A stretch of DNA of 64,000 nt from NCBI GenBank assembly GCA_046340555.1, contig JBKDSL010000006.1, forward strand, positions 1 to 64,000, given 5' to 3'. The position numbers were made by a program, and so were the translations under genes. Shown piece after piece: positions 52,806 to 62,043 of this stretch. The notes beneath the pieces are model-generated. The model was not told where the DNA came from, did no database searches, and was given only the letters and a program-made list of their open reading frames with translations. Each line of letters opens with the position of its first letter. Position 1 is the stretch's first letter. The DNA is from JALRAP01 sp046340555 (lineage in GTDB: Bacteria > Bacteroidota > Bacteroidia > AKYH767-A > OLB10).

Positions 52806-55019
52806 ATGAGAAAATCATTACTTCTATTGGTTTTTGCGCTGATTAACATTGGACACATCCATGCTGAAACGTGGAAACCAATAGATATAAGCGCCGTTAG
52901 ACTTAATGGGAAGCGTTTGATTAAACCTGTCCAATTTAGAGCCTACCAAATAGACCCAAACAAATTTAAGTTGCTTTGGGGCCAAGCTCCGATATTGGAT
53001 GGCGCTAATTCTCGCTCCCATTCTATGGTAATCAGCATCCCTTCACCTGATGGAGTCATGATGGAGTTTGCTGTTTTCCAAAATGAGGTTCTACCAGTTC
53101 AGTTGAAACAGAAATATCCAAGCTTATCCACATACTCTGGTCAAGGTATCACAGACCCCAACTCTTTCGCTGTATTTGATTTTACCGAGCAGGGGTTTCA
53201 TGCCATGGTCCTTTCTCCCAATGGAACTTATTTTATCGATCCCGTTACGTTGTCTGACCCTGATTACTATCTGGCTTATTACAAGAAGGACTTTATAACC
53301 GATAAAAGATTTGAATGTCTTACCGAAACATTGCGTCCCGTAACCGACGCACACCAGCCGTGTTCCCCTGGACAAACATTGAATCGATCAGTAGGAACGC
53401 AACTAAAAACTTATCGTTTGGCAATGGCTGCCACGGGAGAATATTCTGCCTTTCATGGTGGTACTGTTGCAGGAGCTCTTTCTGCCATTGTAACATCCGT
53501 TAATCGAGTTTCCGGTATCTATGAAAGGGACTTGGCTATCCGTTTCAGCCTTATCCCCAATACTGATACATTGATTTATTTGAATCCCAATAATGACCCA
53601 TACACCAACAGCATTGGAGGTACTATGCTTGGTCAAAATCAGACTACAGTTAACAATATCATCGGTGGGTTCAATTACGATATCGGACACGTATTCAGTA
53701 CGGGTGGAGGAGGTATAGCCGGACTCGGAGTAGTTTGCAATTTCTCCAACAAGGCTCGTGGTGTAACAGGCTCACCTTCTCCAGTGGGAGACCCCTTCGA
53801 TGTTGATTATGTTGCCCATGAAATCGGTCATCAATTCGGAGGAAATCATACTTTTAATTGTGAAGTTGGTTCTTGTTCGGGTAATCGAGCATTCAATGCA
53901 GCATATGAGCCGGGAAGCGGAAGTACTATTATGGCTTACGCTGGAATTTGTGGTAACAACAATTTGCAGACCAATAGCGATGACTATTTCCATGCCAAAA
54001 GCTTTGACGAAATCATCATTTACACCACCACAGGCTTCGGTTCCAATTGCCCTCAAGTCACTGCAACTGGCAATACGCCACCAGTAATAAATCCCATTCA
54101 AACTCGCATTATTCCTTATTTGACTCCTTTCAGGATGACAGCTGATGCCTATGACCCTGATGGCGACCCATTAACTTATTGTTGGGAGCAGTATGATTTG
54201 GGTCCAGCTGGTACCTGGAGCGCACCCATAGGGAATGCACCAATTTTCCGTTCATTTGATCCCACCTCCTCCCCAACAAGGTTGTTCCCTCGATTGTTGA
54301 ACATCTTGAATAACAGCCAAACAATAGGAGAGGTCAAGCCTGCCTACGCACGAACGCTGAACTTCAGGTTGACTGTACGCGATAATCGTTTGAATGGCGG
54401 TGGAGTCACTAACAATGATACTACCTTTCAGGTTCAGGTGATTAATACGGGCCAGGCTTTCTCAATTACCTCTCAAAATGTAACTGGGGTGGTTTGGGCA
54501 GCCGGTTCTACCGAGACTATCACATGGGATGTAGGTGGAAGCGATTTAGCTCCAATTAGCACGCCTTTGGTTAATATTCTGTTATCAACGGATGGCGGGC
54601 AAACATTCCCGATTGTATTGGCTTCCCAGGTTCCTAATAATGGATCATTTCAAGTTCAAGCGCCTTTTGTAAACACTTCTACCGCACGCGTGATGGTTGA
54701 AGGCGATGGTAATATATTCTTTGATATTAACGACCGCAATTTCACTATAGGCATTACTTCCGTATACGAGATGCAGGCTGCTTTTCCAGTTTCTGTATCT
54801 CCCAACCCTGCAATTGGTTCGTTTGAAATTCAGCTCGCTGAATCACGGTTCGAACATGTTTTGCAGTTGTTAGACCTTAAAGGAAAATCCGTTTTGGAAC
54901 TTCCACTTGTGGGTTCATCCAACTATGTAGATGTATCCAGGCTTTCGAGGGGCCTATACTTTTACAGGGTTTTGCGTAGCGATGGTGCTTTAGTAAACGG
55001 CAAACTGGTGGTCCAATAA
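52806..55019 (+). CDS. Reprolysin-like (M12B) metalloprotease with T9SS sorting domain
   Basis: A 737-residue secreted zinc protease. Signal peptide 1-20 (IHAE), propeptide about 25-160, catalytic domain from about 200 (KTYRLAMAATGEYSAFHGG) to 420, with the zinc motif HEIGHQFGGNH at 338-348 and Met-turn region STIMAYAGICG. Residues about 430-640 carry Ig-like/cadherin-like repeats (DPDGDPLTYCWEQYD, ITSQNVTGVVWAAGSTETITWD). The C-terminal sorting domain begins VSPNPAIGSFEIQ and ends NGKLVVQ. The enzyme is expected outside the cell, cleaving extracellular protein. Convergent with the receptor gene, 6 nt away. Confidence 0.95.
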   Translation: MRKSLLLLVFALINIGHIHAETWKPIDISAVRLNGKRLIKPVQFRAYQIDPNKFKLLWGQAPILDGANSRSHSMVISIPSPDGVMMEFAVFQNEVLPVQLKQKYPSLSTYSGQGITDPNSFAVFDFTEQGFHAMVLSPNGTYFIDPVTLSDPDYYLAYYKKDFITDKRFECLTETLRPVTDAHQPCSPGQTLNRSVGTQLKTYRLAMAATGEYSAFHGGTVAGALSAIVTSVNRVSGIYERDLAIRFSLIPNTDTLIYLNPNNDPYTNSIGGTMLGQNQTTVNNIIGGFNYDIGHVFSTGGGGIAGLGVVCNFSNKARGVTGSPSPVGDPFDVDYVAHEIGHQFGGNHTFNCEVGSCSGNRAFNAAYEPGSGSTIMAYAGICGNNNLQTNSDDYFHAKSFDEIIIYTTTGFGSNCPQVTATGNTPPVINPIQTRIIPYLTPFRMTADAYDPDGDPLTYCWEQYDLGPAGTWSAPIGNAPIFRSFDPTSSPTRLFPRLLNILNNSQTIGEVKPAYARTLNFRLTVRDNRLNGGGVTNNDTTFQVQVINTGQAFSITSQNVTGVVWAAGSTETITWDVGGSDLAPISTPLVNILLSTDGGQTFPIVLASQVPNNGSFQVQAPFVNTSTARVMVEGDGNIFFDINDRNFTIGITSVYEMQAAFPVSVSPNPAIGSFEIQLAESRFEHVLQLLDLKGKSVLELPLVGSSNYVDVSRLSRGLYFYRVLRSDGALVNGKLVVQ

Positions 55020-55025
55020 CAAATA

Positions 55026-57437
55026 TCAGAAATCCAGTATAACACCGATTGTCGGTAAAACCGTTCCGCTTTCATCATTGATGAAAAATGTTTTGTAGCG
55101 GGTTGGATCTGCTGGATCTTCAACTGGTTTTCCATTTGCATCGGTCCTGACAAATAGAATATCGGGTTCTTCGGATTTGAAATTGTACAGGTTTTCAATA
55201 TCCAAATAAAGATTCAATGACCATTTGTTGAAGAACCACGATTTGTCTACTCGAACATCTAGCTGATGGAAATCGGGAACACGTTGTGTATTTAACTTTC
55301 TGTAATCGAGAATGCCCACACCTGTTGCATCCCAATTGGATTTGATGGATGATGTAGCCACGTCATAAGGTGTGTATGGTCGGCCTGTTACATATCTCCA
55401 TTTGAGACCGGTTTCCCAATTTCGAGACCACTTTTTACCGGCTGTAATAGTGGTAAATAGGTTGTTGTCCCAGGAGGATGCAACGAATTTGTTGTTTCCT
55501 GAATCGAATTCGCTGTTGACCAAGGTTAAGGAAACAATGCCATAAATGCCGGATGCGGATCTTCGCTGAGCCATCAGCTCGATTCCTTGTGCCCTTCCAG
55601 AGGAAACAGGAACAACCGATTCATTTCCTACTACTCCGAAATCTGATCCTAGGTTGGCGAGGCTTATGCCTTTTTGTATGGATAATGGATAATTCGAATA
55701 GTTTTTGGAAAATGCCTCAAGGGTGATTTTGGATGATTCATCCGGGTTGTACTGAAAACCGCCAATTATTTGATCACATCGAATATAACGTGACTGACTT
55801 TTGTTCTGCAAGTTGCCGAAACCGTCTGCAAACCCAAGTATCGTATAAGAAGGCAGCTGGTGGTAAATACCTGCATTTGCGTTTAAACTCAGCTTTTTGG
55901 TTAGTTGATAGGATAATGCAGCACGTGGAGAAAACTGCTCCAAAGGGTTGCTTGTTTTTTGGGAGTAGCCTGTGGCATCAGTTCGAACGCCACCTGTGAT
56001 GCGTGCTTTTGAGTCTAAAAACTCTCGACTAACTGAAATGAAACCAGCGTATTTTATGAAATCTATAGCCGATTTATAGGATATCTTGGCGGAACCGTTA
56101 GGGGTTTGGATGCTGTTGAATCCGTTAAGATCGAAGGAGACATATTCTAACCCTACTCCTGCTAAAATCTTATAGGGGCCGGCAAATAACACACGCTCAA
56201 CGCGGAGTTTGGTCTCCGACTCTCCCGATTCATATTCCGCAGTTTTAAGGCTTGGGTCTTCGTTTCTGTTTTCGAAGTATTTCCCTGATTCATTGAAAAG
56301 CTTATTGGTGCTCAATACCACACTGGAGAATCCATTTTTACCATAACGTTTGTAATTAACACCGGTAGTGTAATTCCATTGGCTGTTTTCGGGAATCGAG
56401 CTAAGGAAAAAATCATTTCGCTCTTTTGTTTCTATGTCCTCAACTCCTTCGTTAACGGATTCATTCAATACGAATACATCATAAGCTGCCAGTCCTAGCC
56501 AGGTGATTTCGTTTTTCTCATCAAATCTATGTGTCAATTTGAATTGCATGTCGTTGAACGTCGGCAGAAACGGCAATTTGAAAACTTTGAAAAGGAATTG
56601 TAAATAGGAGCGTCGCGCCGAAAAAAGGTAGGTGGTTTTAGGGCTTATTGGTCCATCAAAAGTTATTCCTGTTTCTGATGAACCGATGGAGAACCTAACG
56701 CCATGTTTCTCCCTGTTACCTTCGATCTGTTTGAAGTCCATGACTGAGCTTAGTGCGTTTCCCCTTGAAACGGGAAATGCTCCCGAGTAAAAGTCTACCT
56801 CACGTAGGAAATCCACATTGATGATTCCAACAGGTCCACCTGTGGAGCCTTGGGTTTGAAAATGGTTAATTACGGGGATTTCAATTCCATCCAAAAAGAA
56901 TTTGTTTTCTGCAGGCGAACCTCCTCTGATGATGATATCGTTTCTGAAGCTAGGTGACGAGGCTACTCCGGGCAATGAGCGTATTACCTGGGAAATATCT
57001 CGGTTACCTCCCGGATTTCTTTCTATTTCCCTGATGCCTATGGTTTGCAAGGATACTGGGCTTTCTTCCTTTTTGACAAATTGAGGTGCTTTGATTTCTA
57101 CTTCTGTAAGTATGGTAGACGCGGATTCGAGTGATATTTCAATGTAAGGGGATTTCTCTTTGGTTACAAAAATATCAGACGAAACAGCGGGCTTATAACC
57201 TACGCAGGAAACTAGCAGGCGAATGTATCCCTCTTGTTTGGTAATGATGGTGAATTTCCCTTCAGTATCTGTAGTTGTGCCTAATGAGGTGCCTTCAATG
57301 GCAACTGAAGCAAACGGTATTCCTATGCCGGTTTTAATGTCCGTTACTTTCCCCGTGATTGTTCCGTCAGCGACAAGCAAGGAAGGATAAAAAAAAGCCA
57401 ATATGGCTAGAGAGATAAAGAGTGTTTGGTTTTTCAT
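55026..57437 (-). CDS. TonB-dependent receptor with CarboxypepD_reg-like N-terminal domain
   Basis: An 803-residue outer-membrane receptor. Signal peptide (SLAILAFFYPSLLVA), then a carboxypeptidase-regulatory-like domain at about 25-110 (GTITGKVTDIKTGIGIPFASVAIEGTSLGTTTD in blocks), the plug domain with ISQVIRSLPGVASSPSFRNDIIIRGGSPAENKFFLDGIEIP across about 140-190, and a beta-barrel with a terminal strand ending VILDF. It imports a ligand at the cost of TonB energy. No SusD-like partner is adjacent, so it is not a classical polysaccharide-uptake pair. Confidence 0.95.
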   Translation of the reverse strand: MKNQTLFISLAILAFFYPSLLVADGTITGKVTDIKTGIGIPFASVAIEGTSLGTTTDTEGKFTIITKQEGYIRLLVSCVGYKPAVSSDIFVTKEKSPYIEISLESASTILTEVEIKAPQFVKKEESPVSLQTIGIREIERNPGGNRDISQVIRSLPGVASSPSFRNDIIIRGGSPAENKFFLDGIEIPVINHFQTQGSTGGPVGIINVDFLREVDFYSGAFPVSRGNALSSVMDFKQIEGNREKHGVRFSIGSSETGITFDGPISPKTTYLFSARRSYLQFLFKVFKLPFLPTFNDMQFKLTHRFDEKNEITWLGLAAYDVFVLNESVNEGVEDIETKERNDFFLSSIPENSQWNYTTGVNYKRYGKNGFSSVVLSTNKLFNESGKYFENRNEDPSLKTAEYESGESETKLRVERVLFAGPYKILAGVGLEYVSFDLNGFNSIQTPNGSAKISYKSAIDFIKYAGFISVSREFLDSKARITGGVRTDATGYSQKTSNPLEQFSPRAALSYQLTKKLSLNANAGIYHQLPSYTILGFADGFGNLQNKSQSRYIRCDQIIGGFQYNPDESSKITLEAFSKNYSNYPLSIQKGISLANLGSDFGVVGNESVVPVSSGRAQGIELMAQRRSASGIYGIVSLTLVNSEFDSGNNKFVASSWDNNLFTTITAGKKWSRNWETGLKWRYVTGRPYTPYDVATSSIKSNWDATGVGILDYRKLNTQRVPDFHQLDVRVDKSWFFNKWSLNLYLDIENLYNFKSEEPDILFVRTDANGKPVEDPADPTRYKTFFINDESGTVLPTIGVILDF

Positions 57438-57451
57438 TAGATGTAAAACAA

Positions 57452-57478
57452 AAAATGACAGGTTATGGTTTTCTGTCA
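57452..57478 (-). terminator. Weak hairpin before the TonB receptor gene
   Basis: TGACAG / CTGTCA (57456-57461 and 57473-57478) with an 11-nt loop; on the minus strand a TTTTTTGTTTT tract follows. It could end transcripts of the acyltransferase gene, or act as an attenuator for the receptor gene 14 nt further on. Stem of only 6 bp. Confidence 0.3.
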
Positions 57479-57490
57479 GTACAATTCATT

Positions 57491-58576
57491 TCAGAACCTG
57501 TCTCGCAGGTCAGTCATTGGTTTTTCAAAATGCTTGTACAACAGGGTGGAGGCGGTTACAACTATGACCCAGTAAGAAATGTAGATTGTTATCGATTGCA
57601 ATGGGTTTTGCGGCATAAAATGTTTCTCCAAAACCATGGCTACCAGTCCAAGGTTTATCAGGTACATCGAATAGGAGATGAGCGATATGTGGCGAATGGC
57701 TTTGCCAAATAAATTCCTGCAGGATTTCCAGCTCGCTGCTAGCGGTAGCATCATAGATGAGCCCAAGCCCATAGATGAAAAGTGCCATGTCATGGCATCG
57801 AAACCGGTCGGGTCCATGCTAATGAACCGCTTTGTCAAAATAAAAACCAAAACTCCTGTGATGAACAATGGCCATCTCCATTTTTGGATGATGCTCTCGT
57901 AATAAAAGCAGAGCCATGCCATCAAAACTCCGTACATGATTGCATCTAACCTGGTGATAACTGTTTTTCTAAAGGTTACATCGAACCAAAATGCATCAAG
58001 TTTGGTTTCAGAGATCGAATATCTATACATCAATGGAAGAAACAATAGCAAGACGATTACTGAAAAGGTAATATGTTTGGGTTTTGCTTTTTTGCTTACG
58101 ATGTATGATATGAAAACAATAAGCGCAGGTGTGATAAGGTAAAACCATTCTTCGACGGATAGGCTCCATGATTCCCAGAAGAAGTCGGTGAACGGATTGA
58201 TAAGATTCTGGCAGAAAAAAACAAAGTTCCAGTTGAAATTATCGGTGTTTGCGTTGTTGAGTCCCCAATATGCAAATGCCAGGTTAAGTATCAAAACCAG
58301 GTAATATGCTGGAATAGTGCGGAACCACCTTCGTTTCCAAAAGTTTAAAAGTTCCGGGATCGATTCTATTTTGGAGGATTCTTTAAGTCGGATCAGCATG
58401 CCCCCGATCAGGAAACCACTTAATACAAAAAACAACTCCACACCATCTGGAACACTGAAGCCAGGGAATCCTGGGATTGCTTTGTTAATAATGAATCCGC
58501 CATGGACGGTAACCACGCAAAGAATTGCAATGGCTCTGAATAAGTCAAGTCCGAAAATTCGCTCTTGCGTACTCAT
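57491..58576 (-). CDS. Acyltransferase 3 family membrane protein
   Basis: A 361-residue polytopic protein of the OafA/YrhL type. The N terminus GLDLFRAIAILCVVTVHGG has the conserved R-x-x-A-x-x-x-V-x-x-x-H with the catalytic His. GVELFFVLSGFLIGGML follows, and SWSLSVEEWFYLI gives the S-x-S-V-E-x-x-F motif, with about 10 membrane helices overall. These proteins transfer acyl groups, often acetyl, to surface sugars or lipids. The partner glycan is not known; several polysaccharide genes are elsewhere in the window. Confidence 0.93.
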   Translation of the reverse strand: MSTQERIFGLDLFRAIAILCVVTVHGGFIINKAIPGFPGFSVPDGVELFFVLSGFLIGGMLIRLKESSKIESIPELLNFWKRRWFRTIPAYYLVLILNLAFAYWGLNNANTDNFNWNFVFFCQNLINPFTDFFWESWSLSVEEWFYLITPALIVFISYIVSKKAKPKHITFSVIVLLLFLPLMYRYSISETKLDAFWFDVTFRKTVITRLDAIMYGVLMAWLCFYYESIIQKWRWPLFITGVLVFILTKRFISMDPTGFDAMTWHFSSMGLGSSMMLPLAASWKSCRNLFGKAIRHISLISYSMYLINLGLVAMVLEKHFMPQNPLQSITIYISYWVIVVTASTLLYKHFEKPMTDLRDRF

Positions 58577-58594
58577 GGCAATTCTATTGATTTA

Positions 58595-59686
58595 TCACTT
58601 AGGTGCTTTTACGTAAAGTATGATTGCGATAATGCCGAAAACAATATTCGGTATCCAAACTGCAACAGCAGCATGTAAGTTGCCATTGGTAGCAAAGGTG
58701 GTGGTAACCTGCATGAACATTATATAGGTAAAGCTTAAAAGTATGCCGGCGCCGATTTGAATTCCAATTCCCCCTCTAACTTTTTTAGAGGATAAGGAGA
58801 CCCCAATCAGCGTCAATATGAAAGTAGCGAATGGGAAGGAGCTTCTTCTGTAGCGCTCCACCATGTCGAATTGTATTCCCTCAGCACCTCTTGCCCGCTT
58901 ATCGGCAATAAATGCGTCCAATTCTTGATTGTCAAATGTAGTGATGTTGTTGTCTCGAGTCGAGAATTCTTCCGGGAGGAATCCAAATGTGGTATCCTTG
59001 ATGGTTCCGGAGCTGAAGGTTTCCTGGTCTTTCTGAATTGTCCTGATGAACCAGTTTTCAGCTCTCCACTTGTTTCCCGTGCTGTCCCAAACCAAACGAT
59101 TGCTGCTGAACTTGTACTTCAGCTCTAGATTCTCGAATTTCTCGTATGTGAATCGAAATCCTGATTTTTCTATGGTGTTAAAGCTTTCAAAATAAATGAA
59201 TTCTCCGGGTTTGATTTGCCTGTGGATATTTCTGGCCTTAAGCACGTAAGGGTTTTTAATGTAGGTGTTTTCGAATGCAAGCCTTTTTTTATTTGCATCG
59301 GGAATCACCCAGCCGTTCAGGTAATATGAAGTGCATGCCAAAAGCGCTGCCACCGCCATGTAAGGCATCAGCATTCTGCGAAAACTAATGCCACTAGATA
59401 GTATGGCGACTATTTCAGTCTGAGCCGCCATTTTTGAAGTGAAAAAAATCACTGAAATGAATATGAAAAGCGGTGAAAACAGGTTTGCGAAATAGGGTAT
59501 GAACTTCAAATAGTAATCGAATACGATAGACTCAAAAGGCGCTTTCCTTTCAATGAAGTCATCTATTTTTTCGGAAATGTCAAAAACTATTGCAATCATG
59601 ATGATGAGTGCGATAGCGAAAAGAAAAGTCGTTAGAAACTTCTTGACAATATACAGGTCCAAAATATTCAGTCCTTTTTTCAGCAT
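58595..59686 (-). CDS. LptF/LptG family lipopolysaccharide export permease
   Basis: A 363-residue membrane protein of the YjgP/YjgQ family. N-terminal LNILDLYIVKKFLTTFLFAIALIIMIAIVFDISEKIDDF is the family signature in consecutive blocks; four to six membrane helices flank a periplasmic beta-jellyroll of about 150 residues. With LptB it extracts LPS from the inner membrane. The ATG at 59686 lies 3 nt after the tgt stop; a TTG-like or upstream in-frame codon at 59731 would overlap tgt and is less likely. Confidence 0.93.
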   Translation of the reverse strand: MLKKGLNILDLYIVKKFLTTFLFAIALIIMIAIVFDISEKIDDFIERKAPFESIVFDYYLKFIPYFANLFSPLFIFISVIFFTSKMAAQTEIVAILSSGISFRRMLMPYMAVAALLACTSYYLNGWVIPDANKKRLAFENTYIKNPYVLKARNIHRQIKPGEFIYFESFNTIEKSGFRFTYEKFENLELKYKFSSNRLVWDSTGNKWRAENWFIRTIQKDQETFSSGTIKDTTFGFLPEEFSTRDNNITTFDNQELDAFIADKRARGAEGIQFDMVERYRRSSFPFATFILTLIGVSLSSKKVRGGIGIQIGAGILLSFTYIMFMQVTTTFATNGNLHAAVAVWIPNIVFGIIAIILYVKAPK

Positions 59687-59688
59687 TC

Positions 59689-60819
59689 TCAAAGTCTCCT
59701 GCCTAATTTTTGAATCATATTGTTTTTCCAATCGCGGAAAGTGCCGTCTGTGATTTTTGACCTTGCTTCTCTTAGTAGGTTAACATAGAAACCGATATTG
59801 TGCAAAGTAGCGATTTGTGCGCCAAGCATTTCTTTGGATATCATCAAATGGCGCAAGTAAGCTTTTGAATAATCGTTGTCGACATAACTCACTCCATAAG
59901 GGTCGATAGGTGATAGGTCGTCTTTCCATTTTTCGTTCCGGATGTTGATGATTCCCTCCGAAGTGAATAACATGCCATTTCTTGCGTTTCTGGTTGGCAT
60001 CACACAATCGAACATGTCTACTCCGAGGGAAATGCATTCCAATAAGTTTACCGGAGTGCCTACGCCCATTAAGTACCTTGGCTTGTCTTTTGGAAGGATA
60101 TCGCAAACCGCTTCGGTCATTTCGTACATATCCTCCGCCGGCTCTCCGACTGAAAGTCCGCCGATGGCGTTCCCCGGGCAATTTGCTGAAGCAATGAATT
60201 CGGCTGATTCTTTCCTTAAGTCGGGATAGGTGCTGCCTTGGACAATAGGGAAAAGATATTGTTCGTATCCATATAGCGATGGGGTTGAATCCAGATGTGT
60301 GATACATCGCTTTAGCCATCGATGGGTCATTTCCATGGATTTCCGAGCTGTTCTTTTTTCGCAAGGGTATGGAGTACATTCATCAAATGCCATGATGATG
60401 TCTGCGCCTATGGCCCGTTGGATATCCATGGAGGTTTCTGGAGAGAGAAACCTTTTGGATCCGTCAATGTGCGAGCGGAAATAAACGCCTTCTTCCTTTA
60501 TTTTGCGGGTATCGGCAAGGGAATATACTTGGTAACCACCGCTGTCTGTAAGAATAGGCCTATCCCAATTCATGAATCCGTGAAGTCCTCCCGCTTTGAT
60601 GAGTAAGTCTGTTCCGGGGCGAAGATTCAAATGGTAAGTGTTTCCAAGTATGATATAGGCATTCGTGTCAGCTTTCAAATCTCGTTGCTGTACACCTTTA
60701 ACTGTTCCGGCTGTTCCAACGGGCATGAATACGGGAGTTGGTATTTCTCCGTGGTGGGTTTTGATGACTCCCGCCCGGGCCTTGCTGTTATTGTCAACTT
60801 GTTGGAGGCTGAAAAACAT
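59689..60819 (-). CDS. tgt: tRNA-guanine transglycosylase (queuine tRNA-ribosyltransferase)
   Basis: A 376-residue TIM-barrel enzyme that swaps guanine-34 of Asp, Asn, His and Tyr tRNAs for the queuosine precursor preQ1. Motifs: VFMPVGTAGTVKG at the N terminus, ILTDSGGYQVYSLADTRKI with the catalytic-base Asp, GADIIMAFDECTPYP, GNAIGGLSVGEP, and FDCVMPTRNARNG. Length and all blocks are normal. It is the first gene of a two-gene unit with lptG and is divergent from the glycosyltransferase. Confidence 0.97.
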   Translation of the reverse strand: MFFSLQQVDNNSKARAGVIKTHHGEIPTPVFMPVGTAGTVKGVQQRDLKADTNAYIILGNTYHLNLRPGTDLLIKAGGLHGFMNWDRPILTDSGGYQVYSLADTRKIKEEGVYFRSHIDGSKRFLSPETSMDIQRAIGADIIMAFDECTPYPCEKRTARKSMEMTHRWLKRCITHLDSTPSLYGYEQYLFPIVQGSTYPDLRKESAEFIASANCPGNAIGGLSVGEPAEDMYEMTEAVCDILPKDKPRYLMGVGTPVNLLECISLGVDMFDCVMPTRNARNGMLFTSEGIINIRNEKWKDDLSPIDPYGVSYVDNDYSKAYLRHLMISKEMLGAQIATLHNIGFYVNLLREARSKITDGTFRDWKNNMIQKLGRRL

Positions 60820-60893
60820 GATACTACGTGTGGGATTGGCGAACGTGTTAATATCTTGTCAAAAGTAGAAATTTATATTCTTGACTGCCTTTT

Positions 60894-60901
60894 TAGTTTT
60901 G
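60894..60901 (+). promoter_or_regulatory. -7 promoter element of the glycosyltransferase/sigma operon
   Basis: TAGTTTTG matches TAnnTTTG, 17 nt before the ATG at 60919. It lies within a much longer open frame starting at 60631 that runs through the tgt coding region and is therefore not coding upstream of 60919. Confidence 0.55.
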
Positions 60902-60918
60902 CATCTCGATTTTACGTG

Positions 60919-62043
60919 ATGATGAATTTTGAATTTTCCTGGCAGTGGTGGGTAGTTGCAATCGGAGCTATTGCGTTATTGGTACAATTTGGGCATTTGT
61001 TTTTCAGGTTTGCTTTGGTTGCTTTCCATAGGCCCTCCAATCAATTTGACTCAAAAGAGCCTGTGTCGGTCATAATTTGTGCCAGGAATGAGTTGCGAAA
61101 CCTGCAGCAGTTTCTGTTGTCGGTCTTGACTCAGAATTATCCGGATTATCAGGTTGTGGTAGTAAATGATTGTTCTTGGGATGAAAGTGAGAAGTATTTG
61201 GATGAAATGGCTCTGAATTATCCCCATTTGAAGGTCGTAACCATCCGTGAGCAAGAAAAATACATTCATGGAAAGAAGTTTGCCGTATCCTTGGGCGTGA
61301 AGGCTGCCTCCCACGATTTGCTATTGTTGACAGATGCGGATTGCAAGCCGGTTTCATCTGATTGGATTAGTCGGATGACTTCGTCCTACAGTCCTGGAAC
61401 TGAAATAGTGGTAGGCTATGGGGCATACATGAAATCAGGCGGTCTTTTAAATCGACTAATTCGATTCGACACTGTTTTTAGTGCCATTCAGTTTTTATCA
61501 GCCGCCCTGGCTGGTAAGGCATATATGGGCGTTGGCCGTAACCTTTCTTATCGAAAATCATTGTTTTTTAAAAATAAAGGATTTGCAAAACACAATCACG
61601 TTCTTTCGGGCGATGATGACCTTTTTGTAAACGAAACCGCTAGAAAAGATAATGTTAAGGTTCAGATACACCCTGATTCTTTCACTTTGTCTGTTCCTCA
61701 AAAGACCTTTGGAGGATGGTTTCGTCAAAAGCGAAGGCATCAAAGTACGTCTGCTTATTACAAGCCTGGTCATCGTTGGCAAATTGGCTCCATGTTTTTT
61801 TCTCATCTGATTTACATGTTGGCCACAGCATTTTTATTGGTTGTGTGGTTTCAGCCATATTGGGTTTTAGGTGTGTTTGGCTTTTGGTTGTTAGCCCGAT
61901 TGATTATATTTGGCATGTCAATGAAGAAGCTGGGAGAGCTCGACAATCTCTGGATGCTGCCGCTTTTTGACATCGTAATTTGGTTTCTTTATCCTGCCTT
62001 AGCCCTTTCCAATTCAATTAGCAAGCCTAAAACCTGGAGATAA
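60919..62043 (+). CDS. Membrane glycosyltransferase family 2 protein
   Basis: A 374-residue protein starting MMNFEFSWQWWVVAIG, with an N-terminal membrane helix. The GT-A domain follows: PVSVIICARNELRNL, VVVNDCSWDES, LLTDADCKPVSSDWI with the DxD-like D-A-D near residue 135, GVGRNLSYRKSLFF, LSGDDDLFV, and the R-R-H-Q pattern KRRHQST near 275, as in processive and related glycosyltransferases. Two or three membrane helices end the protein (SHLIYMLATAFLLVVWF). Substrate unknown. Its TAA overlaps the sigma-factor ATG by one base. Confidence 0.9.
   Translation: MMNFEFSWQWWVVAIGAIALLVQFGHLFFRFALVAFHRPSNQFDSKEPVSVIICARNELRNLQQFLLSVLTQNYPDYQVVVVNDCSWDESEKYLDEMALNYPHLKVVTIREQEKYIHGKKFAVSLGVKAASHDLLLLTDADCKPVSSDWISRMTSSYSPGTEIVVGYGAYMKSGGLLNRLIRFDTVFSAIQFLSAALAGKAYMGVGRNLSYRKSLFFKNKGFAKHNHVLSGDDDLFVNETARKDNVKVQIHPDSFTLSVPQKTFGGWFRQKRRHQSTSAYYKPGHRWQIGSMFFSHLIYMLATAFLLVVWFQPYWVLGVFGFWLLARLIIFGMSMKKLGELDNLWMLPLFDIVIWFLYPALALSNSISKPKTWR

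Noticed and set aside
60631..60918. Long N-terminal extension of the glycosyltransferase
   Set aside because: It is antisense to the conserved start of tgt and includes a TAGTTTTG promoter element; the homologous protein begins at the membrane helix after 60919.
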